This document shows, piece after piece, positions 46,401-55,259 of a DNA stretch of 64,000 nt (its first letter is position 1; every line of letters begins with the position of its first letter). The notes beneath the pieces were generated by a model, which had not been told where the DNA came from, searched no databases, and was given only the letters and a program-made list of their open reading frames with translations. The translations under genes were made by a program, and so were the position numbers. The DNA is from Paenibacillus caseinilyticus (GTDB taxonomy: Bacteria; Bacillota; Bacilli; Paenibacillales; NBRC-103111): assembly GCF_027533645.1 (NCBI RefSeq), contig NZ_JAQAGY010000002.1, positions 124,001 through 188,000 of the forward strand, in the 5' to 3' direction.

Positions 46401-49400
46401 GGGAGTAACGACCGTATTGGACGAAGAGGAAGCGGCGAACGTGCCGGTCGTGAAGCTGACCGTAGACTGGTTATTGATATTCGGAGGGGTTGCCATGGTT
46501 ATTCTCACCTCATAAGTCACGGTAACCGCACCGCCCGCAGGCAGGGTTCCGATGGGAATGCCGGACAGGGGGTCCGCGGACGGCGCGGCGGCGCCGTTCA
46601 CGGTAACGCTGCCGGGTACAAAAGCGGTGCCTTCCGTGCTGTTAGCTGCAAAAACAAGGTTGTTCGCCGGGGCCGTTCCGCTGTTCCGGATCACAGCGGT
46701 ATACCGGATGATGTCGCCCGAGACCCCAGTCATGGATCCGGCTGACAGCTCGACGCTGACATCCGGGGCGGATACCGGGATCGTCAAGGTGTTCGAGGGA
46801 ACCGAGCCGCTTACCGTGCGGCCGTCCGAGAGCCGGAACGAATAAGCGGCTGCAGCCTCGTTGACGAGCACCTGGGGCGACGGCAGGGAGGTGACGGCTA
46901 CCTCGAAGGTCACATCGATGCGGGCCCCGGCGGCCAGGGCGCCCAGAGGGATGCCCGAGAGGGGACTCACGCCCGGGCGCGGCCTATCCCCGGCAATGAC
47001 GCTGTTCGTGACGAAGGAAGTGCCGGCCGGCAGCGAATCGGTCAGCGTAATCTCCGCAGCCGCGCTGCCTGTATTGGTTACCGTAACGAAGTATGCAAAG
47101 GTGTCGCCCACCGAGGTTACGGTCCGGTTGGCCCCCTTGGCCGCCCCCAGCACGGGCTGCAGGATGGCAGTCGCCGCTATGTTCGAGAAGGCGGCGCCGC
47201 TGAAGGCGCCCGACGTGAAAGAGACGGCGGCCTGGTTGGCTGCTTCAGGGGGATTCGGCAGCGAACGGACCTGCGCCCGGAACGTCACGGATGCCGAGGC
47301 CCCGGGCGCCAGTGCGCCGATGGATATTCCTCCGCCCGGGTCCGCCTCGGGCCGTGCGGTGCCGTCGACCGTAACGCTTCCGGGAACGAAGAGCGTGCCG
47401 GAGGGGGCGGTGTCGGAGAGGCTGACCCCTTGAGCTGCGGCGGCGCCGCTGTTGACAATGAGTACGGAATAGGTGAGTACATCCCCCAGCACGGCTTCGG
47501 CTGCACTGACGCTCTTCGTGACCGTCAGGTTCGGTGCGGAAGCGGGCAGATCCACAATCCCCGAGGACACGCTTCCGGTCAGCGTCCGGCCGTCGGGGGG
47601 CTGGTATGTATAGGCGGCCGCCGCTTGGTTGACCAGTCTCGGAGGGGACGGCAGGGATCCGAGCATGGCTCGGAACGTGACGGTCACGGCTCCGCCGGGC
47701 GGCACCGTACCAACCGGGATGCCGGTAACAGGGCTGGCGCCCGGGCTCGGATTCCCGCCGATCGTCACGCTGCCGGGTACGAAGGACGACGGCGGCGCAA
47801 GGCTGTCGGTCAGCGTCACGGAGGCGGCGAGATTGCCCGTATTGCGGACCGTGAGCACGTAGGGAATCTCGCTGCCGACGACGGCGGCACCGGCGGGAGA
47901 GCTTTTCTCCAGCCCAATGACGGGCTGATAGACCGGTGTGACCACGGCGTTCGACACCGAGATGCCCTGGAACGTGCCCGAGCTGTACGTCACGGATGCC
48001 TGGTTCGAGAGCTGGGCCGGACTCGGCAGGGAGAAGACCTCGATCCGGTAGGTCACGGCAGCGGAGCTTCCTGCGGCAATCGTGCCAAGGGCCACACCCG
48101 CCGCAGGGCTTCCCCCGGATACGGAGATGCCCCGTACCGTCACGCTGCCGGGAACGAGGCGTCCGCCGGCCGGCAGCGGATCCGATAAGACGACATTCGT
48201 GATGCTCTGGCTGCCGTTGTTGGCCGCCGTTACGGTATAAGTGACGATATCGCCCACTACGGCGCTGGGGACACCGGCCGATTTGACGGCCGTGACGTTC
48301 GGCAGCGTCACCGGAATCGTGACGGTATTCGAAGCGGCGGATCCGGTCAGTATCCGGCCGTCAGGGACTTGGGACGAATAGGCGGCGGAGCCTTGATTGA
48401 CGAGCTGGGGTGGGGAGGGCAGCGCGTTCACCTGGACTTGGAAGGTGAGCGTCGACGAGCCGCCGGCCGCGATGGTGCCGATGTTCACGCCGGCGGCCGG
48501 ATTCGCCCCGGGTACCGTCGACCCGCCGACCGTGACCGAATTCGGGACGAAGGCGGAGCCGGCCGGAATATTGTCGGTCACCGTCACCGCCGCTCCGACG
48601 TTGCCGGTATTGGTCACGGCCAGCGTGTACGTAACGAGATCGCCGACGGTTGCCGCCGAAGTGCCTGCACTCTTCGCGATACCGATGACGGGGGCATAGA
48701 CCGGCGTGATGACGGTATTGGACGGAATGACTCCCGTGATGACGGAGCCGCCCGCGACGCTCTGGAAGGTGAAGGCCGCCTGGGCCTGGTTGGCCAGCTG
48801 CTGCGGACTGGGCAGGGACGCTACCCGTGCCCGGTATGTAAGGGTGATGGACGTGCCGAGAGCGAGCGAGCCGACCGGTACGCCGGTCGTAATATCCAGG
48901 GTCGGCCGGGAGGCGCCCGCCACGGTCACACTGCCGCTCACGAAGGCGGAGCCGGCCGGGAGCGTATCCGAGACGACGACGCTCGCGGCGCTGGCTGTCC
49001 CCGTGTTGCTTACGGTCACGGTATAGGTGATAACGTCGCCGACGACCGAGCCTGCTGCGCTTGCGCTTTTGGCCGTGGTGATCTTGGGCGCATTAATGTC
49101 GATCTGGATCGCATTGGCGTTGACCACATACGCATCGCCGGATGTGGTGAGCTGGAGGACGGCGGACGACTGGTTGTTGACCAGGCGTGCGGAGATATCG
49201 ACATTGGTGATATCCCAGCCCTGCCGGCCGGCCGAAATGTTCGTTCCCGGCGCCCCGTTGGTCTGGTTGCGCGTGCCGAACGTTCCTGTAGTGGAGAGCT
49301 GGCCGGCGTCGTTGTTGATCTGCGAAGCAAAAAAGTTGTTCGCGAAGTTATTCGGACCGGACAGGGCCACCAGCGTGGAGGAGGTCGGACCGAACAGCGC

Positions 49401-50183
49401 CTGGTCCCCCGTCCGGTTCGCGTCGCCTTCCTGGGCGCTGAACAGAGCCCGGCCGCCGAGTGCACCGGTGACCGGGGTGGCGAACCCCGTGAGTGTCGTC
49501 GAGACCGCAGCCGAGGTGGACTGGACGAGTACGGCCCCGGCCCGCAGCGACATGTTGCGGAACGGCAGGGACGGATTCTCATAGATCACGCCGAGGGTCC
49601 AGCCGGCATGGTTGGCCGTCGGATCGTTGTTAATGACGAGCGTGCCGACGACCCTTCCCACCGTGTAAGTTCCCGCGCCTCCCTGCTGGATCAGGGAGGT
49701 GACATTGGCTGACCGGACATAGGCGAAGGCGTCGCTGCCGAGATCCACCTCATTGCGGGTCGCGGTATCGGGCGTGATGTTGGAGGTGCCCGCCGGGGTG
49801 GTCAGCGTGATTGGATTGTTGATCAGGGAGCTCAGATTGACGTTCCCGTTAATGTATGTCGCGCCCCAGATCAGTTCTGCATAGAGCACGGTACTCCCTG
49901 CGGGCAGAGTGAGGACAGCCGAAGCGCTGTTGCTGAGGTACTGGCTCGTCGTCCCGAGCGGGTAGGTGCCGTACCTCACGGTGGAATCGGTGGTGGTGAA
50001 AGCGCCGATACTGTCGTTGGTGCCCGGGGTCCCTGCACTGGTGCCGCGGCTTAAGCCGAGCGTGTTTCCCGTAAAGGTGATGGCTCCTGTCGCGTTGAGT
50101 GTGGAGCGGACTACGAGAGGTATGATCTTCACCCCCATGGCTGCAAAGTAAGGCCTGCCTACGCTCCATAAGCAGACGGTCAT
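43416..50183 (-). CDS. Giant DUF11 repeat surface protein, N-terminal part
   Basis: A 2255-residue protein. Residues about 16-365 form an N-terminal domain (GAITFTGNTLGLSRG, VLYAELIWGATYING) shared with Bacillus cereus-group DUF11 proteins. Then come 15 repeats of 125-132 residues, alternating two kinds: one starts KSANTSNATVGDTVVYTV and ends PPDGRTLTGSAASNTVTIPVSAP; the other has a SADVIDAVVGDTITYTVVVTNNG start and ends SFTSGTFSGTSFSN. The last repeat is cut at VTFQVVVVP. Length and repeats suggest a long extracellular or spore-surface fibre. No classical signal peptide is seen. M16 (50138) matches the start of relatives I recall; 50183 has a weak GCGGGAAG site. Confidence 0.85.
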   Translation of the reverse strand: MTVCLWSVGRPYFAAMGVKIIPLVVRSTLNATGAITFTGNTLGLSRGTSAGTPGTNDSIGAFTTTDSTVRYGTYPLGTTSQYLSNSASAVLTLPAGSTVLYAELIWGATYINGNVNLSSLINNPITLTTPAGTSNITPDTATRNEVDLGSDAFAYVRSANVTSLIQQGGAGTYTVGRVVGTLVINNDPTANHAGWTLGVIYENPSLPFRNMSLRAGAVLVQSTSAAVSTTLTGFATPVTGALGGRALFSAQEGDANRTGDQALFGPTSSTLVALSGPNNFANNFFASQINNDAGQLSTTGTFGTRNQTNGAPGTNISAGRQGWDITNVDISARLVNNQSSAVLQLTTSGDAYVVNANAIQIDINAPKITTAKSASAAGSVVGDVITYTVTVSNTGTASAASVVVSDTLPAGSAFVSGSVTVAGASRPTLDITTGVPVGSLALGTSITLTYRARVASLPSPQQLANQAQAAFTFQSVAGGSVITGVIPSNTVITPVYAPVIGIAKSAGTSAATVGDLVTYTLAVTNTGNVGAAVTVTDNIPAGSAFVPNSVTVGGSTVPGANPAAGVNIGTIAAGGSSTLTFQVQVNALPSPPQLVNQGSAAYSSQVPDGRILTGSAASNTVTIPVTLPNVTAVKSAGVPSAVVGDIVTYTVTAANNGSQSITNVVLSDPLPAGGRLVPGSVTVRGISVSGGSPAAGVALGTIAAGSSAAVTYRIEVFSLPSPAQLSNQASVTYSSGTFQGISVSNAVVTPVYQPVIGLEKSSPAGAAVVGSEIPYVLTVRNTGNLAASVTLTDSLAPPSSFVPGSVTIGGNPSPGASPVTGIPVGTVPPGGAVTVTFRAMLGSLPSPPRLVNQAAAAYTYQPPDGRTLTGSVSSGIVDLPASAPNLTVTKSVSAAEAVLGDVLTYSVLIVNSGAAAAQGVSLSDTAPSGTLFVPGSVTVDGTARPEADPGGGISIGALAPGASASVTFRAQVRSLPNPPEAANQAAVSFTSGAFSGAAFSNIAATAILQPVLGAAKGANRTVTSVGDTFAYFVTVTNTGSAAAEITLTDSLPAGTSFVTNSVIAGDRPRPGVSPLSGIPLGALAAGARIDVTFEVAVTSLPSPQVLVNEAAAAYSFRLSDGRTVSGSVPSNTLTIPVSAPDVSVELSAGSMTGVSGDIIRYTAVIRNSGTAPANNLVFAANSTEGTAFVPGSVTVNGAAAPSADPLSGIPIGTLPAGGAVTVTYEVRITMATPPNINNQSTVSFTTGTFAASSSSNTVVTPVTQPVISLQKSANTSNATVGDTVVYTVVVSNTGNLGAAVTLTDTIPPSATFVPNSVVVGSRPQPDSSPATGIAVGMVAPGQSVAVSFALVIDSLPPDQQQANQAAASFTFTPPDGRTLTRTAASNTVSFPVSSPDVEVVKSSPAIDAVVGDIVGYSVAITNRGIEAVTNVQFTDSVPAGTSYVAGSAAVDGVPVAGDPGTGIAISSIAPGSTVTVTFSVRVNTLPEPAQLLNQSVVSFTSGAFASSVFSNTDVTPVFQPILNLVKSANTSNATVGDTVTYTVNVSNTGNFPAAVTLSDTLPPGTSFAANSVIVNGSPLPGASPGAGFPIGTVAPGAAVPVSFSVLIETLPQTQQIVNQAGAAFTFTPPDGRQLTGSAVSNTVTVPVSSPNVSAVKSTASVDAVPGDIIPYTVVVTNNGIGTVVDNVVVFDALPAGTAFIPGSVKVNGTVLENATPASGIVIGSIAPGDSVTVAFRLQVVSLPSPPVITNRSFVSFTSGAFSGTSISNTVVTPVFQPLLTLTKSANTANASVGGTVVYSVTASNAGNLAAEVILADPIPAGASFVPNSVIVNGSVQPGADPAAGFSIGTVAPGSPVTATFTIVINTLPTNQQLTNEASGSFTYTPPDGRTLTGSAVSNRVTVSVSAPNVGIVKSTPTVDAIFGDTITYTSVLTNTGIADVTGVVFGDPIPAGAVFVPGSVTVGGTPQPGANPAAGIPVGSIAPGTSLAVTFQVTVTSLPAPAVLSNRSSASFTSGTFSGTSFSNIVQTPVFQPLIAVTKSANTSNATVGDTVVYFFSVTNTGNLPANVTLTDSIPSGTAFIPNSVVIDGAPRPGADPTQGIPLGSVAAGETVLVRVSLEVTVDALPSPQQLVNSGFASFTFATPAGRAGTGTAASNILTIPVSAPDVSVVKSADVIDAVVGDTITYTVVVTNNGIAPVNNVVLSDTIPAGTRLVAGSVTVDGASRPADNPGTGVSLPSIAPGASSTVTFQVVVVP
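43420..49080 (-). repeat. Tandem DUF11-coding repeats, two alternating types
   Basis: Fifteen units of about 375-396 bases, alternating types A and B, giving a super-repeat of about 770 bases. Repeats near the C-terminal end are more alike than those near the N-terminus; KSANTSNATVGDTV recurs almost unchanged in several. The array continues past the frameshift at 43416 for four more, more diverged units. Confidence 0.85.
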
Positions 50184-50255
50184 TGGCTTCCCGCTTTCAC
50201 TATTCTATGAGGGGGAACGGCCGGATTTGATATGGATTGGGAGTTTTTTTGGGGC

Positions 50256-51044
50256 TTACCGTTGTCGCTTCTTCCCTGTCGGTCCCGCCTTCCTGCGCCG
50301 CGGCTTCCGGAGGGGAGGGGAGGCCCCAGGCACCGGCCCGGCCGCAGGATGGTCTACGGGCGGAGCTTCGCTTGCCAACGTGTCCGTAGCCTCAGCCGTG
50401 TCCGGAGCATCTGGGGGCTCCTGGGCTGCAGAACGCAAGCCTTCCACCCACAGGGGCTCCGGGAAGGCCTGCCTGCTGAGCTGCAGCAGCTCTGCGGGCG
50501 GGATCTCTTCCTTGGCGACGACCAGATGGTACATGATCTCATCGACGACGTTCGGCTCGACGTCCTTCAGGTATTCGCGTTCCTCCTCTTCATAGAGCGG
50601 GGGAAGGTAGGGGGCCCGGTAGAAGAGCTCCATGCGGAGCAGACGAAAATCGTAGGGGACATCATCTCCTGTGTAAGGCGACAGAGGCGGGCAGGAGGGG
50701 CTTCCCGGAGGCTCCCAGTAGGAGTTCGTCATGTACCGCGGCGTCGTTTCATCGAAGAGCTGCCGGAGATGGGGGTTCGAACGGTGGCGGAACTGGTGCG
50801 CATAGGGGGCCAGGATGCAGACGACGGCTTTATGAATACAGATCCGGTACAGCTCGGCGAGCACGGCGGGCAGATCGGCGGCATAGGCCAGCGAGCGGCT
50901 GGCCATGACGAATTCCACCGCATCACCCGGCAGGGGGAGCGGGCTGCCAAAATCGCATACGATATCCACCCCGTCCAGCGGCCGGCGGTCGAGTCCCGTG
51001 AAGCCGGGGTGCTTAAAGGCGCCGCAGCCGAGATCCAGTTTCAT
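50256..51044 (-). CDS. SAM-dependent methyltransferase-like protein
   Basis: A 262-residue protein. The N-terminal 110 residues resemble class I methyltransferases: MKLDLGCGAFKHPGFTGLDRRP (SAM motif I and the acidic loop), VDIVCDFGSPLPL, VMASRSLAYAADLPAVLAELYRI. The middle has YMTNSYWEPPGSPS, and the last 70 residues are a disordered Pro/Glu- then Lys/Arg-rich tail (PRRRKAGPTGKKRQR). The substrate may be a glycan or a surface protein, given the neighbours; this is inference. ATG 51044 is preferred to 51092 because GGGAGGTG lies just upstream. It shares direction with the DUF11 genes, 72 bases upstream of them. Confidence 0.75.
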   Translation of the reverse strand: MKLDLGCGAFKHPGFTGLDRRPLDGVDIVCDFGSPLPLPGDAVEFVMASRSLAYAADLPAVLAELYRICIHKAVVCILAPYAHQFRHRSNPHLRQLFDETTPRYMTNSYWEPPGSPSCPPLSPYTGDDVPYDFRLLRMELFYRAPYLPPLYEEEEREYLKDVEPNVVDEIMYHLVVAKEEIPPAELLQLSRQAFPEPLWVEGLRSAAQEPPDAPDTAEATDTLASEAPPVDHPAAGPVPGASPPLRKPRRRKAGPTGKKRQR

Positions 51045-51588
51045 CGGAACACCTCCCTGCTTCAGTTCTTCTACCAGAGTATGGCGGCGCAAGCCCCGTT
51101 GCCCGGGCAGGCATCAGGGAGGAGGGTTCCGGGTGTGCGGGATATCGGGATTTTTTTATTATTTAATTGTGCGGGACAGGTATAGGAAGGGCGTACAGGG
51201 GACATTCTAATATCAACGGTGAAAAGAGAGGTGTTTTCCGTTGTACGAATCAACGAAGACAGAGGTTGTTGTCGGAATTTGATATGAAGTGAGGGGATGT
51301 GCCGCAGAGACGTTAGTGTAGTAAACTTACTGCCATAGTGTTTTCTAGGTCGAACCGAGCTCTCATGATGTTCCCAATGAACCAACAAATCAATTCACCG
51401 TTGAAAGGACCCCGCAAGGGGTCTTTTTCTTTGTCATGTCTTAACCACTACGAACACGAAGCTCTCTCAAGGCCCTTCCTCCGCAGAATCACTAAATCTT
51501 TCCAGAGCTTCATTCGTCTATCACATAATAAGCCGGGCTTACATTTATTAAGAGAGGATGGAACGTAAGCTGGAGGAGGTAAGACGAC
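51045..51588 (+). other. Intergenic region with an internal terminator
   Basis: About 540 bases before the glycosyltransferase gene. No gene is evident. A clear terminator at 51404 ends a transcript that would start left of it, so a small RNA or an attenuating leader is possible. This stretch is more AT-rich than the flanking genes. Confidence 0.45.
51404..51430 (+). terminator. Terminator upstream of the glycosyltransferase operon
   Basis: AAAGGACCCC / GGGGTCTTT with a GCAA tetraloop and a TTTTTCTTT tail. No coding gene on the plus strand ends before it. Confidence 0.85.
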
Positions 51589-53121
51589 ATGGGAGTCATC
51601 CTGTACCCGCCCACAATCGATTGGTCTTGGATGAAACAGCGTCCCCAGCATCTCATGGACCAGTTCGCGCAGCATGGACACAGCGTGTTCTACTTCAATA
51701 AAACCGGAACGGCCGGCAAGCCTGTCTACGAACGGGTAGCCCCGAATCTCTATTTGGTTCACCATGCCGAGTATTTCATCAAGAACCTCTGGCCGCGGAT
51801 GCGTCCGGGGCAAGGAACGGTGTATTGGACCTCTTGGAGCAGACAGCTGCCCAGGGGCAAATCTATATATGGCTCCGATTACGTAGTCTACGACTGCGTG
51901 GATGATTTCCCCGACTGGGAATCGGACGAACGCAATCATATTCATAACGCCGACGCCGTCGTATGCACCGCCGATGGGCTGCAGGCCAAGATGGCGGTGC
52001 TCGCTCCGTCGAAGCCGGTCATCCAGGTGCCGAACGGCTGCGACTGGGATTATTTCCGGCGGACGATGTTCCGCAACCGGAGCGTGCCGCTGCCCGGCGT
52101 GCCGAATAGGAGAGGGCCGAAGATCGGCTATATCGGAGCCTGGGCGCCCTGGGTGGATGAGCGGATCATTCAGAAGCTCGGTGAACAGATTCCGCATGCC
52201 GAGGTCGTCATCGTCGGCCCCAAGCTCAGGGAAGATACGGCGGCATATCCCGCCAATGTGCATTTTCTCGGCTATCAGGATTACAGCAAGCTGCCCGGCA
52301 TTCTGCCGCATCTGAATGTCTGCATCATCCCGTTTCATGTCAACCGGATTACACAGAGCACCAATCCGATCAAAGTATACGAATATTTGGCGGCCGGCAA
52401 ACCGGTGGTGTCGACCGACCTGCCCGAAGTGCGCAAAATGGTGCCGCATGTTGCCATCGCAGGGGACCCGGACGATTTTGTCCGGCAGGTGCAGTCGCTG
52501 CTCGCTTCGCCCGACCGCCTGCAGGAGCAGCGCTCCCGCTATGCCAAAATGTTCAGCTGGCGCAACCGCTACCTGCATATCCAGCACCATCTCAGCCAGT
52601 GGTACCCGGTGTTCATGGATAAGAGCCAACCGGTGTCCTTGGTGCCGGCGCCCCGCATTCATGAGATCCCGCTCGCGCACCAGACCGTGAATTCCTATTA
52701 CCGGGATACGACCTTCCTTCATGAGCCGTCCTGGGTGGGGTGCATGCCTGCCGGGGAGTACCGGTTTCTCGTGAAGCTCGATCCGGGCATCATTCCGGCC
52801 TCCGCCGAGGCGGTCCATCTTGAATTCGATGCGGCCTGCCGTGCGGAAGACGGCATTCAGGTGGACATAGGGGTCTCCGCGGAGAACTGGGCACCCGAGA
52901 CGCTCAGCTTTGCGAGCCGGCCTTCCTTTGCTGCGATGGGCTCCATGCGGGCGGAAGACCGGCTGCAGGAGACTTTTTCCTTCGATGTGACCTCTTATGC
53001 GCGGCAGAGCGGGGCCGTTACGTTCGAACTGTCGAGTCCGCAGCAGGTCGTCACGACGCTCGGACGTCCGAGATTAACCTGCTTTGTCCCACCTACTACG
53101 GAAGGAGGAGACCGTCCATGA
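51589..53121 (+). CDS. GT-B glycosyltransferase with C-terminal beta domain
   Basis: A 510-residue protein. Residues 1-350 are a GT-B glycosyltransferase (family 4-like): opening MGVILYPPTIDWSWMKQRPQ, VVYDCVDDFPDWES, the donor-domain start IGYIGAWAPWVDE, and NPIKVYEYLAAGKPVVST with the sugar-nucleotide Glu. Residues about 385-505 form a beta-sandwich (NSYYRDTTFLHEPSWVG through FDVTSYARQSGAVTFELSS) resembling a DNRLRE/CBM-type module, unusual on a cytoplasmic transferase. ATG follows GGAGGAGGTAAGACGAC. It overlaps the next gene by 4 bases. The paralogue at 54125-55141 lacks the extra domain. Confidence 0.85.
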   Translation: MGVILYPPTIDWSWMKQRPQHLMDQFAQHGHSVFYFNKTGTAGKPVYERVAPNLYLVHHAEYFIKNLWPRMRPGQGTVYWTSWSRQLPRGKSIYGSDYVVYDCVDDFPDWESDERNHIHNADAVVCTADGLQAKMAVLAPSKPVIQVPNGCDWDYFRRTMFRNRSVPLPGVPNRRGPKIGYIGAWAPWVDERIIQKLGEQIPHAEVVIVGPKLREDTAAYPANVHFLGYQDYSKLPGILPHLNVCIIPFHVNRITQSTNPIKVYEYLAAGKPVVSTDLPEVRKMVPHVAIAGDPDDFVRQVQSLLASPDRLQEQRSRYAKMFSWRNRYLHIQHHLSQWYPVFMDKSQPVSLVPAPRIHEIPLAHQTVNSYYRDTTFLHEPSWVGCMPAGEYRFLVKLDPGIIPASAEAVHLEFDAACRAEDGIQVDIGVSAENWAPETLSFASRPSFAAMGSMRAEDRLQETFSFDVTSYARQSGAVTFELSSPQQVVTTLGRPRLTCFVPPTTEGGDRP

Positions 53122-54128
53122 ATATCTGCGTATGCGGCTATCTCGGCATGGGGAACTTCGGCGACGAGCTGTTCCTGAAGACCTTCGCACAAGTGCTGGA
53201 GGGCCACCGCGTCTTTCCTTGGGTAGCCCAGGTCGACGTCAACCGTGTCGATGCCGTACTGATCGGCGGGGGAGACCTGATTACACCGTATCACTTCAAT
53301 TCGTTCTACTTTCCCCCGCAGCTGGAGAACAAACCGACCTGGATCTACGGCGTCGGGATTGTGGACTACTATCCGGAGCATACGTGGCCTGCCGAAGAGG
53401 TGGAGAAATACCGGGTGCGCACGGCCGGGGCCCAGAGCATGGCGCTGCGGGACCAGCGGTCCGCGGACATCGCCGCCCGGTTGTCGCTGAACGGCTCGAT
53501 CGATGTCGTGCCTGACGTCGTCTTCGGCTACGAGCCCCCGGGCTACCCGATGGGCCGCTTCTCGGCCCGTCCCACCGCGGGACTCTGCATCTTCACTTAT
53601 GATGCGTTCCCCAAAGACAAGCTGCTGGAGATTGCGGGGCATCTCATCGCCAAGGGGTACGACCTGGTGTTCATCCCGGTCGTGAATCAGTCCAACAACA
53701 CGTTCGCGGATGCCGGGTTGTGCTCCGAGCTCAAGGAGGAGATCCTGCAGCGCCACCCGAAGGCCGTCGTCCTCGTGCCCCGTCCCCAGTACGATCTTGA
53801 GGTCACGTACAGCTATCTCGGCTCGCTGGACTGCCTCATCTCCTTCAAGCTCCACCCGTCTCTGGCGGCCATCCGCAGCGGGGTGCCGGTCTTCTGCCTG
53901 ACCCAGATGAGCAAAGTCCGGAGTCTCATGGAGAGCTTCGGTCTCGACGATTATGTCTTGGATTATACTCTGCCGCAGGAGACGCTGATGGAGAAGCTCG
54001 ATGATTTCCTGGCGAACGGGAGAGCGCGGCTTGCCGCCGCAGCGCCCCGGATCCGCCAAACCGAGGAGCTTGCGCGCCGCAAGCTGGAGGAGCTCAAAGC
54101 GTCGATGGAGCAGCGCCTCCTGCCTTAG
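53118..54128 (+). CDS. Polysaccharide pyruvyl transferase family protein
   Basis: A 336-residue protein of the pyruvyltransferase (CsaB/WcaK-like) fold. It shows the N-terminal CGYLGMGNFGDELFLKTF, VDAVLIGGGDLI, YGVGIVDYY and the later conserved LISFKLHPSLAAIRSGVP. CsaB ketal-pyruvylates cell-wall polysaccharide so that SLH-domain proteins can bind. This copy is a divergent member and may act on the glycan made by the adjacent transferases. Start ATG overlaps the previous gene (ATGA), implying translational coupling. It is convergent with the glycosyltransferase at 54125, the two stops overlapping by 4 bases. Confidence 0.85.
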   Translation: MNICVCGYLGMGNFGDELFLKTFAQVLEGHRVFPWVAQVDVNRVDAVLIGGGDLITPYHFNSFYFPPQLENKPTWIYGVGIVDYYPEHTWPAEEVEKYRVRTAGAQSMALRDQRSADIAARLSLNGSIDVVPDVVFGYEPPGYPMGRFSARPTAGLCIFTYDAFPKDKLLEIAGHLIAKGYDLVFIPVVNQSNNTFADAGLCSELKEEILQRHPKAVVLVPRPQYDLEVTYSYLGSLDCLISFKLHPSLAAIRSGVPVFCLTQMSKVRSLMESFGLDDYVLDYTLPQETLMEKLDDFLANGRARLAAAAPRIRQTEELARRKLEELKASMEQRLLP

Positions 54129-55141
54129 CGGCGGAAGGGGAGCCCTGCGAGCACCTCTTCGACTTCGCGGGCACGGTGCGACCAGGTATGCTCCAGCGCA
54201 TAGGCGGTCCGGGCCCTGCTGTCGCCGGGACTGGTCAGCCGCAGGGCGGCAAGCTTCACGAATTCCCCGTGATCGCGGGCACAATCCACGAAGGGCGCCA
54301 TGCGGCGGCATTCGGGAAGGCGGGTGGCGATCACGGGTTTTCCTGTGGCCAGATACTCGTATGCTTTGACCGGATTGGTCGCCAGCGTCACGTCGGTGAG
54401 CCGGAAGGGGATGACGAACAGGGAGCACCGCTCCATATAGAGCGGCAGCTCGCTGTGAGGCTTCATGCCGAGAAAATGCAGGCGGGGATCCCGGGCGTAC
54501 TTGCGCCCGAATTCGGGCCCGATGACCATAACCGCGGTATCGGGCAGTGCGCGGGCGGTCTTGCGGAGGAGCATGTCATCGACCCAGGGGGCCCAAGCGC
54601 CGATGTAGCCGATCCAAGGGCCGGAATGCTCCGGCAGTTCGGGCGGGGGGGCGGCTGCGGCGGCTGTCCGGTCGTGCAGGCCCATCGAGGCATCGTAGGC
54701 ATTGCGGACAAGCGCGGTGCGCGCCCCGGGATACTGGCGCCGGATCCGCTCATGGATCCGCTCCGCCGTACAGAAGATGACGTCGGCCGCCCCGGCCATC
54801 GCCGGTTCATGGACGAGCCATTCGGAGAACTCGTCGACGCAGTCGTAGACCGTAAGGTCCGCCCCGTACCGGGGCAGCGTAGGAGCGAGCTGCGGCAGCG
54901 TCACCCACACGACGGACGGGCCCGGGAAGCCCCCGCGGACCGCGGGCCACTCCTCCCGGAGCCACCTCTCGTGGTCATGAACCAGATGCAGGCCGGGAGC
55001 CAGTGTCTCCACGCCCGCATCCCGGCGGGTGGCGTTGCAGTAATAGACGGTATGCCCCCTGCCGGCCAGATGGCTCATCAGCTGCTGCGGGCGCTGCTTC
55101 ATCCAGGCCCAGTCGATGGAAGGAGGGTAGACGAACAGCAT
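54125..55141 (-). CDS. GT-B glycosyltransferase
   Basis: A 338-residue glycosyltransferase paralogous to the one at 51589: MLFVYPPSIDWAWMKQRPQQ, VYDCVDEFSEW, IGYIGAWAPWVDD and NPVKAYEYLATGKPVIAT are shared. There is no extra C-terminal domain, so the fold ends where the family normally does. A Pro/Ala-rich insertion (AAAAAPPPELPEH) separates the two Rossmann halves. It is convergent with the pyruvyltransferase and divergent from the GT-A gene at 55260. Start 55141 follows GGGGGCGTTCTCC-like sequence with a weak ribosome binding site. Confidence 0.87.
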   Translation of the reverse strand: MLFVYPPSIDWAWMKQRPQQLMSHLAGRGHTVYYCNATRRDAGVETLAPGLHLVHDHERWLREEWPAVRGGFPGPSVVWVTLPQLAPTLPRYGADLTVYDCVDEFSEWLVHEPAMAGAADVIFCTAERIHERIRRQYPGARTALVRNAYDASMGLHDRTAAAAAPPPELPEHSGPWIGYIGAWAPWVDDMLLRKTARALPDTAVMVIGPEFGRKYARDPRLHFLGMKPHSELPLYMERCSLFVIPFRLTDVTLATNPVKAYEYLATGKPVIATRLPECRRMAPFVDCARDHGEFVKLAALRLTSPGDSRARTAYALEHTWSHRAREVEEVLAGLPFRR

Positions 55142-55259
55142 GGAGAACGCCCCCTTTGGCTTGAACTTCGAATGGTATACCTATTCCGCTGCGGTCACCA
55201 TTATTCGCCCTTCGGCATAATGTGTTATTACCTAAACGGATGGAGGGAGGGAGCTCCGC

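Noticed and set aside
43420-49080. Regular repeats as a possible CRISPR or satellite array
   Set aside because: The units are about 380 bases, diverged and in one open protein frame, so they encode DUF11 domains.
48369-49712. 447-residue plus-strand frame in the DUF11 region, and similar frames at 45702-46745 and 47430-48188
   Set aside because: Regular reading frames opposite a repeat array; products are Gly/Arg/His-rich and repeat only because the DUF11 gene does.
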